Below the pieces are notes generated by a model that had not been told where the DNA came from, did no database searches, and saw only the letters and a program-made list of their open reading frames with translations. Made by a program: the position numbers and the translations under genes. From Rhizobium sp. 16-488-2b (GTDB lineage Bacteria > Pseudomonadota > Alphaproteobacteria > Rhizobiales > Rhizobiaceae): a stretch of DNA of 64,000 bases. The DNA lies in NCBI RefSeq assembly GCF_017741815.1, contig NZ_JAGHMF010000003.1:124001-188000 (forward strand), given 5' to 3'. Positions 29,015 through 37,715 of the stretch are shown here, one piece after another. Numbering within the stretch: the stretch's first letter is position 1; each line of letters opens with the position of its first letter.

Positions 29015-29890
29015 TCAGCTGGCAAACCGCCCAGCATCGGCACCATAATAATTCACATACCGATCCGAAATGCTGGCGATCGGCAGAACGATCAGCACAT
29101 CCGTCGTGTTGAACGCCTTGTCGACCACGGCGGTCGATCCCACCATGGCGCCGAGGCGCAGGTAGCCCTTGATCAGCGGCGGCAGCGCCATCAGTGCGCG
29201 CTTCGGATTGACGGCTTCGACCGGCATCAGGTCCATGTCGCGGGCGAGATGCGGCAGCGCGTCGACGGCCCACTCGTCCTTGGCCGCGACGTTGTGGCGG
29301 AGGAACGAGAGCGCCAGTGCATGCTGTTCCGGGTGAATGCCGGGGAAGGAGGCGCAGCCGAACATCGCGCTCATGCCGTGCTTCAGCGCATAGGCCCAGT
29401 TGCCCTGCCAGAGAAGCTCGACGATGCGCTTGGTGCGGTAGTCCGGCAGCACGCAGGAGCGGCCGAGCTCCATGAAGCGCTTATCCGGATGGCGCGCGAT
29501 CAGCGTGGCGATGTCGAATTCGGAAGCCGAGTAAAAGCCGCCATTGGCCATTGCCACCTCCTGCCGCAGCAGGCGGTAGGTGCCGACGATCTGGTCCTCG
29601 CTGTCGCCCTCGATCGAGCGATCGAGCACCAGAAGGTGGTCGCAAAAGTCGTCGTAGGCGTCGAAATCGCGCTTGCGGCGCATCGCTTCCGCAGGCAGTT
29701 CGGCCTTCATCTCTTCCACGAAAACACGGTAGCGCACGGACTGCGCGGCATCGATTTCGCCAGGCGTACGGGCAAGGCGTGTCTCGAGATTGCCGATCCG
29801 GCCGAAGACGTCGCTCTCGATCTGTTCGGCTTTCCGCGCAGGGGGGAGAGCCTCGACGAGGGTGTCACGGTTGCAGATATCTACGGACAT
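29015..29890 (-). CDS. olsB: L-ornithine N-alpha-acyltransferase (lyso-ornithine lipid synthesis)
   Basis: Transfers a 3-hydroxyacyl group from acyl carrier protein to ornithine, the first step of ornithine-lipid synthesis. The 291-residue protein is of the OlsB/hemolysin-like GNAT type: YRVFVEEMKAELP, DHLLVLDRS, IVGTYRLLRQEVA and the ELGRSCVLPDYRT motif with conserved Glu. The ATG at 29890 (MSVDICNRD) is preferred to a longer upstream frame. A PHO box lies 48 bases upstream, fitting the known phosphate-limited induction of olsB in S. meliloti. Its partner olsA is at 11.8-12.6 kb. Confidence 0.93.
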   Translation of the reverse strand: MSVDICNRDTLVEALPPARKAEQIESDVFGRIGNLETRLARTPGEIDAAQSVRYRVFVEEMKAELPAEAMRRKRDFDAYDDFCDHLLVLDRSIEGDSEDQIVGTYRLLRQEVAMANGGFYSASEFDIATLIARHPDKRFMELGRSCVLPDYRTKRIVELLWQGNWAYALKHGMSAMFGCASFPGIHPEQHALALSFLRHNVAAKDEWAVDALPHLARDMDLMPVEAVNPKRALMALPPLIKGYLRLGAMVGSTAVVDKAFNTTDVLIVLPIASISDRYVNYYGADAGRFAS

Positions 29891-29937
29891 GACGAATCTT
29901 TCATTGCCGGCTTTAGGACGCCATAAAACACTTATAT

Positions 29938-29955
29938 GCGACAGCAAAGTGACAT
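29938..29955 (-). promoter_or_regulatory. PHO box upstream of olsB
   Basis: On the minus strand ATGTCAC, four bases, then CTGTCGC: two CTGTCAT-like half-sites with the 11-base period of PhoB sites. Its near edge is 48 bases from the olsB start. PhoB control of olsB is known in S. meliloti; the site here is read directly. Confidence 0.75.
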
Positions 29956-29999
29956 TTTAAACCCCCAGATACGCAAGAAACACATGGGTGGCGGTGGCG

Positions 30000-32267
30000 C
30001 TACAGTGCTTCTGCGCGGCGTGCCGAAAGCGCGGCGACAGCCTGGACTTCCGTCAGGAGCCGTATCGGGTCTATGGGTTTCAGCATGACGCGGTTTGCCC
30101 CGTTCAGCAAGACTTGACGACGCGATTCATCGCGTTTGTCGGCAGTCAAAACGATGATCGGCACCGAGGGAACCTCAAGCCGGCGCTCATGACCACGTAG
30201 CCGGCCAATCATTTCGATCCCGTCGCCGCCGGGCATGGAAAGATCGCTGATGACGATATCCGGCCGCACGCTTCCTTCCGCCAGCGCCGCGTCGAGCAGC
30301 GCTTCGAAATGCTCGACATGCTGCACGCTGTGGCCGGCCTTTTCCAGCATGGCGCGGATCAGCATGGCGTTGATCGGATCGTCTTCGGCGAGCACGATCT
30401 TCAGCCCGCCCTGAATGCCCGCCTCCGGGATGCCGGGGCTGAAGCCGGGCTGGTTGTCGTTGAGCGCATCGCGCTTTTCCATGCCGCGCATGCGACCGCG
30501 CAACACGTCGATCAGCGACTGTTCGCGCAGCGGCCGGATCAGCCAGGCGTCGAAGAGATCGAGCGAATGGGCGTTGCGCTCTTCCGGATTGACCAGGAAG
30601 ATCTTGCGCAGGCCAAGGGCTGCGATATCGGTCCGGTCGGCGAGGTGTGCCGCGAATTCCGCCGACATGCGGTGGTCAACGATGATGTCGGTCGGGCGCC
30701 TTCCGTTGGCCGCCATGTCGAGCAAAATCCAACGGGCCGTCTCGCCATCCTCGACGAAGTGGCACTGGCCGCCGAGCGTGCGGATGGTCTCGGAAATCGC
30801 CATGCGCGCGGCACCGGCAGGTGCGAGCAGCACCACGAGATTGCCCGAAAGCAGCGTGTCGCGCCGCGCCGCGGGTTCTTCGTCTCCCTCGGTGCGGAAG
30901 CGGATGCAGAACTCCGTGCCGGTGCCCTTTTCGCTGGCGACCGTCAGCTCGCCGCCGAACTCGCGCATGATGCGCGCCGAGATGGCAAGGCCAAGGCCGG
31001 TGCCGTTGCTCTTCTCCACCATGGTGCCCGCCTGTTCGTATTCGCCGAAGACACGCGCCTGCTCTTCTTCCGTCATGCCCGGCCCGGTATCGGTGACGGT
31101 GATCGCAAGCTCGCCATCCTGCAGCGACACGCGAATGAACACGCCGCCGACCTGGGTGAATTTCACCGCATTGCCGATGACGTTGAACAAGACCTGGCGC
31201 AGACGCGCCGCGTCGAAGTTCATCAGTTCGGGAACATCAGACGACACCGTCGAGCCGATCTCGATGCCCTTTTCATGGGCGCGGTGTGCGAGCATCTCGA
31301 CGACGCTTTCAAGCAGCTTGCGCACCGATTCAGACCGCGGGCGCAGCTGGAAGCGCCCGACCTCGATGGTCGAGAAATCGAGCAGATCCTCGACCAGCTG
31401 GGTCAGCGCATGGCCGGACTGGCGGATGCCGGTCAGGTAGTTGTCCTGCTCCTGGGTCATCCGCGTTTCGGTCAGGAGATGCGTCATGCCGAGAATGCCC
31501 GAGAGCGGCGTGCGCAATTCATGGCTGACGGTCGCAAGCAGCCGCGATTTCGAGGCGCTGTTGAACTCCGCCTTCTGCCGCGCCTCTTCGCGCTCCTGCG
31601 CCGCGATGCGATCAGCCGTCACGTCGCGGGCGATGCTGTGCAGCAAAAGCTTTCCGTCCGAGGGGTTGCGGGTCACGACATCGCGCCAGAAGAAGATGCG
31701 CTGGCCCTCGGGCGTCGACATCTCGACATCGTAGCGGTGCGGTTCCGTGCCGGGGCGAAAGGCGATGCCGATTTCCTCGCAGGTCTGCCCGATCGGGTTT
31801 AGCCGCCCGGTCAACCGGCGGAACATGTCGTTTGCGGCAACGATCCGTCGATCCATCGTCCGGGTCACGGTGATGTCGCCAAGCGCGTCGTGGATGCTGG
31901 CGAAGAGCGCCGCATCGCTTCCGCCGCGCACGGTGTCGTCGCCGGCGCGCGCCTTGATGTGATGGCGGCGGGTCGAGACAACGGCGAAGCTGACGATCGC
32001 GGCAAGAACCAGCGCGCCGATGCCGATCGCGACCCAGAGCAGGCCGCCCAAATAGCCGAGCGCGAGCAAGAGGATGGCGGAGAGAATGCCGGCGCCGCCG
32101 AGCCAGTAGGAGATCAGCTTGCGCGCCGAGGGGGCGACGACGGGGCTGTGTTCGGGGGTAGCAGGGGACATGTCAGCCGGGATCGCGGCCTGCTCATCTT
32201 GAGGATGAGCGGCGGGCGCGCCGAAGGCAGCGGCAAGCTTCTCGTGTAACTGACCCAGTCCGACCAT
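30000..32267 (-). CDS. Hybrid sensor histidine kinase with response-receiver domain
   Basis: A 755-residue membrane kinase. Two close hydrophobic segments lie at about 48-95, then a PAS-like domain (about 125-235), HisKA with H-box ATVSHELRTPLSGIL near 250, HATPase with DTGPGM and GTGLGLAI boxes, a degenerate receiver-like region (about 480-600), and a C-terminal receiver with acidic pocket AEDD and phospho-acceptor Asp in VISDLSMPG. There is almost no periplasmic loop, so it probably senses a membrane or cytosolic cue. No response regulator is adjacent. It is upstream of olsB on the same strand, 109 bases away. Confidence 0.9.
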   Translation of the reverse strand: MVGLGQLHEKLAAAFGAPAAHPQDEQAAIPADMSPATPEHSPVVAPSARKLISYWLGGAGILSAILLLALGYLGGLLWVAIGIGALVLAAIVSFAVVSTRRHHIKARAGDDTVRGGSDAALFASIHDALGDITVTRTMDRRIVAANDMFRRLTGRLNPIGQTCEEIGIAFRPGTEPHRYDVEMSTPEGQRIFFWRDVVTRNPSDGKLLLHSIARDVTADRIAAQEREEARQKAEFNSASKSRLLATVSHELRTPLSGILGMTHLLTETRMTQEQDNYLTGIRQSGHALTQLVEDLLDFSTIEVGRFQLRPRSESVRKLLESVVEMLAHRAHEKGIEIGSTVSSDVPELMNFDAARLRQVLFNVIGNAVKFTQVGGVFIRVSLQDGELAITVTDTGPGMTEEEQARVFGEYEQAGTMVEKSNGTGLGLAISARIMREFGGELTVASEKGTGTEFCIRFRTEGDEEPAARRDTLLSGNLVVLLAPAGAARMAISETIRTLGGQCHFVEDGETARWILLDMAANGRRPTDIIVDHRMSAEFAAHLADRTDIAALGLRKIFLVNPEERNAHSLDLFDAWLIRPLREQSLIDVLRGRMRGMEKRDALNDNQPGFSPGIPEAGIQGGLKIVLAEDDPINAMLIRAMLEKAGHSVQHVEHFEALLDAALAEGSVRPDIVISDLSMPGGDGIEMIGRLRGHERRLEVPSVPIIVLTADKRDESRRQVLLNGANRVMLKPIDPIRLLTEVQAVAALSARRAEAL

Positions 32268-32322
32268 AGGTTCAAATTAGCACGCCGGCTGTTCCAAATG
32301 CCTTCAGTAAACCGCTAAGATT

Positions 32323-32826
32323 TTACTTATCGGCGGTCTTGGGTTGCAATAGCTCGTCCAAAATCACGCATCCCGCGCCGATGGTGATGAAACTATCGGC
32401 CAAGTTGAAAACCGCGAACGACCATGTCTCGGTATAGAACAGGATGTAATCGATGACGTGTCCATAAAGGAAACGGTCGAGGAGATTGCCCAGCGCACCT
32501 GAGATGATCAGTGCGTAGCCGAGATGGGCGAAGGTGCGCTGCTTGCCCGTGCGGTGCCAGAGCCAGAGCACGAAAGCGACGATGATCAGCCGCATGCCGA
32601 CGATAAACCAGCCGTCCATGCCTGACAGCATCGAGAAGGCGACGCCGAGATTATAGGTGCGGTAGAGCGCCAGCATCGGGATGACGTGCACCGCTTCTTG
32701 AAGCGGCAGCGTGTGATCGACCACGATCTTGATGATCTGGTCGAGCACCACGGCGAGAACGACGAAGATCAGGATCGGCAGCGGGCGCGAAAACAGCGTC
32801 GGGCGGTCTAGCGTCTGATCGGTCAT
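32323..32826 (-). CDS. lspA: Lipoprotein signal peptidase (signal peptidase II)
   Basis: Aspartyl protease removing the signal peptide of prolipoproteins in the inner membrane. The 167-residue protein has four hydrophobic helices. The two catalytic Asp motifs are [16 protein letters not shown] and FNLADSFI. Length is normal. It overlaps the upstream SpoU-type methyltransferase gene by four bases. lnt, the next enzyme in lipoprotein maturation, is also in this window at 5.9-7.5 kb. Confidence 0.97.
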   Translation of the reverse strand: MTDQTLDRPTLFSRPLPILIFVVLAVVLDQIIKIVVDHTLPLQEAVHVIPMLALYRTYNLGVAFSMLSGMDGWFIVGMRLIIVAFVLWLWHRTGKQRTFAHLGYALIISGALGNLLDRFLYGHVIDYILFYTETWSFAVFNLADSFITIGAGCVILDELLQPKTADK

Positions 32827-33683
32827 TTGGCCTCGGTGAGTGAGAGAAGGTGGCGGCGTGCCTCAAACATCATGACGGCGCTGGCGACCGCGAGATTGAG
32901 CGAATCCGCCAGGCCCTGTTGCGGAATGCGGGCAAGCGCATCGGCTTCGCGCGCAAGCTGCTCCGGCAGGCCGGATTGCTCGTTGCCCATCAGGATGACG
33001 ACCGGCTTACTCTTGTAATCGATCGTGCGGTAGTCGACGGAGCCGGCCAGATGCGTGGCGACCAGCGACACGCCCGCCTGCTTCTTCCAGGCGATGAACT
33101 CCTCTGGCGTCGCGCGCGACACAGGCATGGCGAAGACCGAGCCCATCGTTGCCCGTACGGTCTCAAGCGAAAACGGGTCCGTGGTCTCGCCGACCAGGAT
33201 GACGCCGGAAGCGCCGGCCGCATCGGCGGTGCGGATGATCGTGCCGAGATTGCCGGGATCGCGGACCCGGTCGAGCGCGATCCACGTCTCGCCCTTGGCC
33301 GGGCGAATGTCGCGGAGCGGCTTCCAGCGGTTTTCGAACACGCCGACCACCATCTGCGGATTGTCGCGGCGGGTGATCGAGGAGAGAACCTTCTCGCTGA
33401 CTTCGAGCACCAGCCCGCCGGAAGCGACGGTCTTTGCCGCCATCTGCTCGACCAGCGGCTTGCCCTTCGCGGCCTTGGCGTAAACCAGCGTGCGGATCGT
33501 CCAGCCAAGCTCGATCGCGTCGATCACGAGTTTCAGCCCCTCGGCCATGAAGGTGCCGCTCTGCTCGCGGGTCTTCTTGTCGCTGAGCGCCTTGATGTCC
33601 TTGATGATGGGATTGGCAAGCGAGGTGACTTCCTTCACCTGGCCGACCCTGCGCGGACCGTTGTCGCGGTGTTCGTGGCTCAT
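32823..33683 (-). CDS. SpoU/TrmH-family RNA 2'-O-methyltransferase
   Basis: A 286-residue SPOUT methyltransferase with an N-terminal substrate-binding domain (about 15-110) and a C-terminal knot. SPOUT motif 1 is [20 protein letters not shown], motif 2 [11 protein letters not shown] and motif 3 [17 protein letters not shown]. It could be RlmB-like (23S rRNA G2251) or a tRNA enzyme; the sequence alone does not decide. It sits between another RNA methyltransferase gene and lspA, with four-base overlaps on both sides. Confidence 0.9.
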   Translation of the reverse strand: MSHEHRDNGPRRVGQVKEVTSLANPIIKDIKALSDKKTREQSGTFMAEGLKLVIDAIELGWTIRTLVYAKAAKGKPLVEQMAAKTVASGGLVLEVSEKVLSSITRRDNPQMVVGVFENRWKPLRDIRPAKGETWIALDRVRDPGNLGTIIRTADAAGASGVILVGETTDPFSLETVRATMGSVFAMPVSRATPEEFIAWKKQAGVSLVATHLAGSVDYRTIDYKSKPVVILMGNEQSGLPEQLAREADALARIPQQGLADSLNLAVASAVMMFEARRHLLSLTEAK

Positions 33684-34783
33684 TTCGGCACCCAGCGGGA
33701 AAAGAGGGATGTGGAGAGCGCGCGGCCTGGCGTGTTGCCATCAAGCCCGGCTTCGCGGATCACCAGCTCTCCGGATTCGACCACGCCGCCGGCCCCGCGC
33801 ATCGTCTCGCGCATCAGCTCGTGGATGGAATAGAAGCTGGCGCGGATCGAATAGGCCGTCAGCACGAGGCCGACAGCCTTGGGCGACAGGATCTCGCGGC
33901 AGATGTCGAGCATCACAGGCAGGTGCTCGAACAGATGCCAGACTTCGCCATTCGGGCCGCGGCCGAACTTCGGCGGATCGGTCAGAATGATGTCGTATGT
34001 GTTGCCGCGGCGTTCTTCGCGCAGGATGAACTTCATCGCGTCTTCGCAGATCCAGCGGATCGGTGCCTTTTCAAGCCCGCTCATCGCCTGGTTCTCGCGC
34101 GCCCAGCCGATCGCCTTCTTCGAGGCATCGACATGCGTGACCTCGGCGCCGGCCGCAGCCGCCACCAGCGAGGCAACGCCGGTGTAACCGAAGAGGTTCA
34201 GCACCTTCAGCGGCCGGCCGGCCGCTTCGACCTGTTGCTTCATCCACGTCCAGTGAACGATCTGCTCGGGAAACACGCCGACATGGCGAAACGAGGTGAA
34301 GCGGCCGAGAAAGTCGACGCCGAGAAGGTTGAGCGGCCAGGTCTCGCCCAGCGCTTCCTTGGGAAAACGCCAGCGGCCGGTGCCTTCTTCATCGGTATCG
34401 CCGGTAAAGGCCGCATCGACCTTGTCCCAGACATGTTTCGGAAGCGATGGCTTCCACAGCGCCTGTCCTTCCGGGCGAATGATCCGGTAGGGGCCGTATT
34501 GCTCGAGCTTTTCCCCATTGCCGCTGTCGATCAGGTGGAAATCGCCGGCGCCGAGGGATTCGAGAATGATCGGAACGCGCTCGGGCGGCCGTTCACCGGT
34601 GCGCTCCATCAATGGGCGCTCCAGTGCCGCAGGCGCGGAGGCGGGCTCGCGCGCGGCCTGTTGCGGCGCTGCGGGTCTGTTTACGGGCTTCGGCGGGCGG
34701 CTGTTGCCGCGCTCGTCGCCGCGTCGTCCGCTGGCGGGGCCGGTGCCGGATTTCTGGCCCGGCCGGCGTTCTTTTTGTCTCAA
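33680..34783 (-). CDS. Class I SAM-dependent methyltransferase, RlmI/RlmK-like
   Basis: A predicted rRNA (cytosine or guanine) methyltransferase. About 367 residues with a basic, proline-rich and disordered first 70 residues, then a Rossmann fold: NLFGYTGVASLVAAAAGA as motif I, VDASKKAIGWAREN as motif II and LTDPPKFGRGPNGE as the catalytic motif. The annotated start is a TTG at 34783 with a poor ribosome site; the true start may be any codon before about residue 59 (an internal ATG). It overlaps the downstream TrmH-type gene. Confidence 0.85.
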   Translation of the reverse strand: MRQKERRPGQKSGTGPASGRRGDERGNSRPPKPVNRPAAPQQAAREPASAPAALERPLMERTGERPPERVPIILESLGAGDFHLIDSGNGEKLEQYGPYRIIRPEGQALWKPSLPKHVWDKVDAAFTGDTDEEGTGRWRFPKEALGETWPLNLLGVDFLGRFTSFRHVGVFPEQIVHWTWMKQQVEAAGRPLKVLNLFGYTGVASLVAAAAGAEVTHVDASKKAIGWARENQAMSGLEKAPIRWICEDAMKFILREERRGNTYDIILTDPPKFGRGPNGEVWHLFEHLPVMLDICREILSPKAVGLVLTAYSIRASFYSIHELMRETMRGAGGVVESGELVIREAGLDGNTPGRALSTSLFSRWVPK

Positions 34784-34900
34784 CGTGGTGTTCCGCGTGC
34801 TGAATTTGATAGAGCCCGTGCAAATAGCATCCCATTTTCACCTTGGCAAAGCGCTTTCCCGCCGCGATATGTTCGACAAGGTGAAAATGGGAGGATTGTG

Positions 34901-35353
34901 ATGGACTTCGTCGGACAAGAGCGGATTACCGCGCCGCGCGATGCCGTGTGGGCCGGCCTCAACGATCCCGATATCCTCAAGGGATGCATACCCGGTTGCC
35001 AATCACTGGAGTTTACCGGTCCGAACGAACTCGTCGCCACGATCAGGGTCAAGATCGGCATGGTGCCGCTCACCTTCACCGGCGAAATCCGCGTCTCCAA
35101 CATCGATGCACCCCTGAGCTACACGCTGTCTGCCGAAGGCAAAGGCAGCATCGCCGGCTTCGCCAGGGGATCGGCCGATGTGACGCTCGAGGACGACGGC
35201 GGCGAAACCATCCTGCATTATCGCGCCGGCGCGGATGTCGGCGGCAAGATCGCCCAGCTCGGCGCCAAGCTGATCGATTCCTCGTCGCAAAAGCTCGCGC
35301 AGCGGTTCTTCGCCGATTTCAACGCGGCGGTCAGCGCCAAGGCAGCCGAATAA
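34901..35353 (+). CDS. CoxG-like SRPBCC family protein
   Basis: A 150-residue protein of the carbon monoxide dehydrogenase subunit G (CoxG) family, with a START/SRPBCC hydrophobic-cavity fold. It opens with RITAPRDAVWAGLNDPDILKGCIPGC and has the glycine-rich FTGEIRVSNIDAP and GSIAGFARGSADVTL strands, then a C-terminal amphipathic helix. The usual coxMSL genes are absent, so it is an orphan. The ATG at 34901 has GGGAGGA as ribosome site. Involvement in CO oxidation is unlikely without partners. Confidence 0.88.
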   Translation: MDFVGQERITAPRDAVWAGLNDPDILKGCIPGCQSLEFTGPNELVATIRVKIGMVPLTFTGEIRVSNIDAPLSYTLSAEGKGSIAGFARGSADVTLEDDGGETILHYRAGADVGGKIAQLGAKLIDSSSQKLAQRFFADFNAAVSAKAAE

Positions 35354-35415
35354 AAGGCCGCTGGCGCCCAACGAGGTAATTGGCAGCTCATGCCGTCTCC
35401 GCTACATCCATAACC

Positions 35416-35853
35416 ATGCACTGGACCATCCGATCGCCAGAAAAGGCCGACCTGGAAGAACTCGCGGATATCTATCTCGCGGTGCGTCGCGATACCTTCA
35501 CCTGGGTCGACCCGCAGGTGTTCCGCCACGAGGATTTTCACGCCCATACACAGGGCGAACTGCTCTGGCTCGCCGAGATGCCGGATGGCGAGATCGCGGG
35601 CTTCATGACGCTGTGGTCGCCCGATGATTTCATCCACATGCTCTACATCAGGAAACAGTATCGCGGCCTCGGCATCGGCCAGGCTCTCCTGAGAGCGCTG
35701 CCCTACTGGCCTGACAAGACCTACCGGCTGAAGTGCCTAGACCGCAACGAACACGCCAAGGCCTTCTATCGCGCCCGGGGCTTCGTGGTGACAGGCAAGG
35801 GCTCATCGCGTGAAGGCGAATACGAAGAGATGACCTTCTTCCCCGAGCGCTGA
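35416..35853 (+). CDS. GNAT family N-acetyltransferase
   Basis: A 145-residue GNAT. The acetyl-CoA loop is RKQYRGLGIGQALLRAL and the late NEHAKAFYRARGF motif holds the conserved Asn and Tyr. It begins IRSPEKADLEELADIYLAVRRDTF. It is 63 bases downstream of the CoxG-like gene on the same strand. The substrate is unknown. Confidence 0.85.
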   Translation: MHWTIRSPEKADLEELADIYLAVRRDTFTWVDPQVFRHEDFHAHTQGELLWLAEMPDGEIAGFMTLWSPDDFIHMLYIRKQYRGLGIGQALLRALPYWPDKTYRLKCLDRNEHAKAFYRARGFVVTGKGSSREGEYEEMTFFPER

Positions 35854-35858
35854 TCGCG

Positions 35859-36764
35859 TCACTGCATCTGCGGCTTGCGCAGGAAGCTGTTGCGATCGGC
35901 CGAGCGCACGCGCAGCCACGCCTCGCGGCCGTCTCGGAGGATACGCATGGGGATCTCGGCGCCGGCGGGGCCGCTGCTCCAGATCTTGCGGTAGAAATCG
36001 GCCAGCCCATCGACCTCGCCGTCGCGGATTTCCGAGATGACGTCACCGCGCTTGAGCCCGGCTTGATCCGCCGGGCTACCCTCCGCGACGCTCATCACGA
36101 TCACGTCGCCATTGCTTTCGGCGGAGAACGCGCCGAGCCAGGGGCGCGCCGGCTTGTTGACCTGCCCGCGCGTGGTCAGGTCGTCGAGGATCGGTGTCAG
36201 GAGGTTGATCGGCACGATCATGTTGATATCCGCCACCTCGCCACCCTGGCTCATCTGCAGTCGCAGCGAACCGATGCCGATCAGCTTGCCGTCGCCATCG
36301 ACCAGTGCCGCTCCGCCCCAGGAGGGGTGTGCGGGCGTAGTGAAGATCGCTTCGTCGAGCAGATATTCCCAATAGCCGGCGAATTCCTGCTTGGCGACGA
36401 TCTTGGCATCGACGAACTCGCCGATCCCGTCGATCAGCGTCACCGATTGCCCAAGCTCGGCCAAGGTGGCGTCGCCGAATTCCAGCGCCGGCAGGTTGAG
36501 GGGGCCAAGCGCCTGTAAAAGGCCAAAGCCCGTTTCCTGGTCGTAGCCGAGCGGATGCGCCGCGACCACCCTTCCGTCATGGGCGGTGAGCCACACTTCC
36601 TCGGCCTCGGTGATCAGATAGCCGATCGTCAGCACCAGACCGCTGTCCTTGATGACCACGCCGCTGCCCTCGCGCCGGGTGCCGAGCGTATCGGCGGTAT
36701 AGGCATCATCGGGAATGATGCCGCGGACGGCGACGACCGATTTCAGGATCTGATCTGTGTTCAT
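35859..36764 (-). CDS. Trypsin-like (S1C/DegP-type) PDZ protein with all three catalytic residues lost
   Basis: A 301-residue protein with a trypsin-like fold (about 5-190) and a C-terminal PDZ domain (about 205-290: SPADQAGLKRGDVISEI). In DegP-like proteases the triad contexts are TNxHV, D-x-A-L and GNSGG. Here they read VLTIGYLI (Tyr49 at the His place), ETGFGLLQ (Gly79 at the Asp place) and HPSWGGAAL (Trp149 at the Ser place). No signal peptide is seen, so it should be cytosolic. The ATG at 36764 follows a GAGGATG ribosome site. A scaffold or regulatory pseudo-protease is the likely role. Confidence 0.85.
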   Translation of the reverse strand: MNTDQILKSVVAVRGIIPDDAYTADTLGTRREGSGVVIKDSGLVLTIGYLITEAEEVWLTAHDGRVVAAHPLGYDQETGFGLLQALGPLNLPALEFGDATLAELGQSVTLIDGIGEFVDAKIVAKQEFAGYWEYLLDEAIFTTPAHPSWGGAALVDGDGKLIGIGSLRLQMSQGGEVADINMIVPINLLTPILDDLTTRGQVNKPARPWLGAFSAESNGDVIVMSVAEGSPADQAGLKRGDVISEIRDGEVDGLADFYRKIWSSGPAGAEIPMRILRDGREAWLRVRSADRNSFLRKPQMQ

Positions 36765-36932
36765 GGTTTCATCCTCATGAAGCGACGCGCTGAGGCAGTG
36801 AAACTGCTTTGGGAGAAGGGCGCAGCGGGTTCTTTGGACATAGCTATGAAGACAAATGGCGCGGTGCAAGGGCTTGGCAAGCCGAAATCGCCGCGCGCAC
36901 TTATGTCAGGAAACTCTGAAAAGCCTGAAGTC

Positions 36933-37265
36933 TTACCGCGACGGCAACTGTCCGGCGATTTCTTCCGAGCGCGCCTTGTGGCGGTCGGCTTCGCCTTGCC
37001 AGCGAACGGCTTCCTTGGCTTCGCTGCGGGCGCGCTTGCGATGTTTGCCCTGGTTCATCCAGGTCACCGCCGAACCGGCGAACATGCCGATGATGAGCGC
37101 GATGAAGAGGAAGACAAAGAACGGCGCCGAGACCGACAGCACCTGATCCTCGGGGCGAAACGGATTGAACGCCAGCGTCACGCTCTGGCGGTTGGCCACG
37201 CAAAAAATGATCAGGATGATGCCGAGCGGCAGCAGGATCAGGAGGTTGATAATCTTCTTCGCCAT
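36933..37265 (-). CDS. LapA-domain (DUF1049) membrane protein
   Basis: A 110-residue inner-membrane protein with two hydrophobic helices (about 5-25 and 47-70) separated by the LapA-type motif ANRQSVTLAFNPF, and a charged, Arg/Lys/Glu-rich C-terminal coiled segment. In E. coli LapA helps control LpxC turnover and lipopolysaccharide synthesis. Its position next to ihfB is widely conserved. No LapB-type partner is adjacent, so transfer of that role is tentative. Confidence 0.85.
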   Translation of the reverse strand: MAKKIINLLILLPLGIILIIFCVANRQSVTLAFNPFRPEDQVLSVSAPFFVFLFIALIIGMFAGSAVTWMNQGKHRKRARSEAKEAVRWQGEADRHKARSEEIAGQLPSR

Positions 37266-37386
37266 CGCAGGCCTCCACATGCTCACGCACGCTCATGGTA
37301 AGCGGCGCGTTCTTTCAGCCACAGGATAGAAAAGACCTCGTGAAGTTCAAGTGCGGTTTCGCCGCAGCCGGGCCTATAGGCGGCGA

Positions 37387-37686
37387 TCAGTCGTCCTGAT
37401 CGGCCTGTCCCGGGTTCAGCCGCTCGCGCAGCTCCTTGCCGGTCTTGAAGAAGGGGACCCACTTCTCCTCGACGAACACGGTGTCGCCGGTGCGCGGGTT
37501 GCGGCCCGAGCGCGATGGACGGTTCTTGACCGAAAAGGCGCCGAAACCGCGCAGCTCGACGCGGTTGCCCGCCGCCAGCGCATCGGTGATCTCGTCGAGA
37601 ACCGCGTTCACGATATTTTCCACATCGCGATGGTAAAGATGCGGGTTGCGAGCCGCAACTATCTGCACCAGCTCGGACTTGATCAC
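37387..37686 (-). CDS. ihfB: Integration host factor subunit beta
   Basis: DNA-bending histone-like protein forming a heterodimer with IhfA. The 99-residue protein begins [17 protein letters not shown] and contains the DNA-binding beta-arm with [27 protein letters not shown] and the intercalating Pro. A short acidic tail (PGQADQDD) is added. IHF assists sigma-54 promoters, and rpoN is in this window. It lies 30 bases downstream of sppA. Confidence 0.96.
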   Translation of the reverse strand: MIKSELVQIVAARNPHLYHRDVENIVNAVLDEITDALAAGNRVELRGFGAFSVKNRPSRSGRNPRTGDTVFVEEKWVPFFKTGKELRERLNPGQADQDD

Positions 37687-37715
37687 GGTGGCCCCCTTAA
37701 ATTATTGATTTCTTA

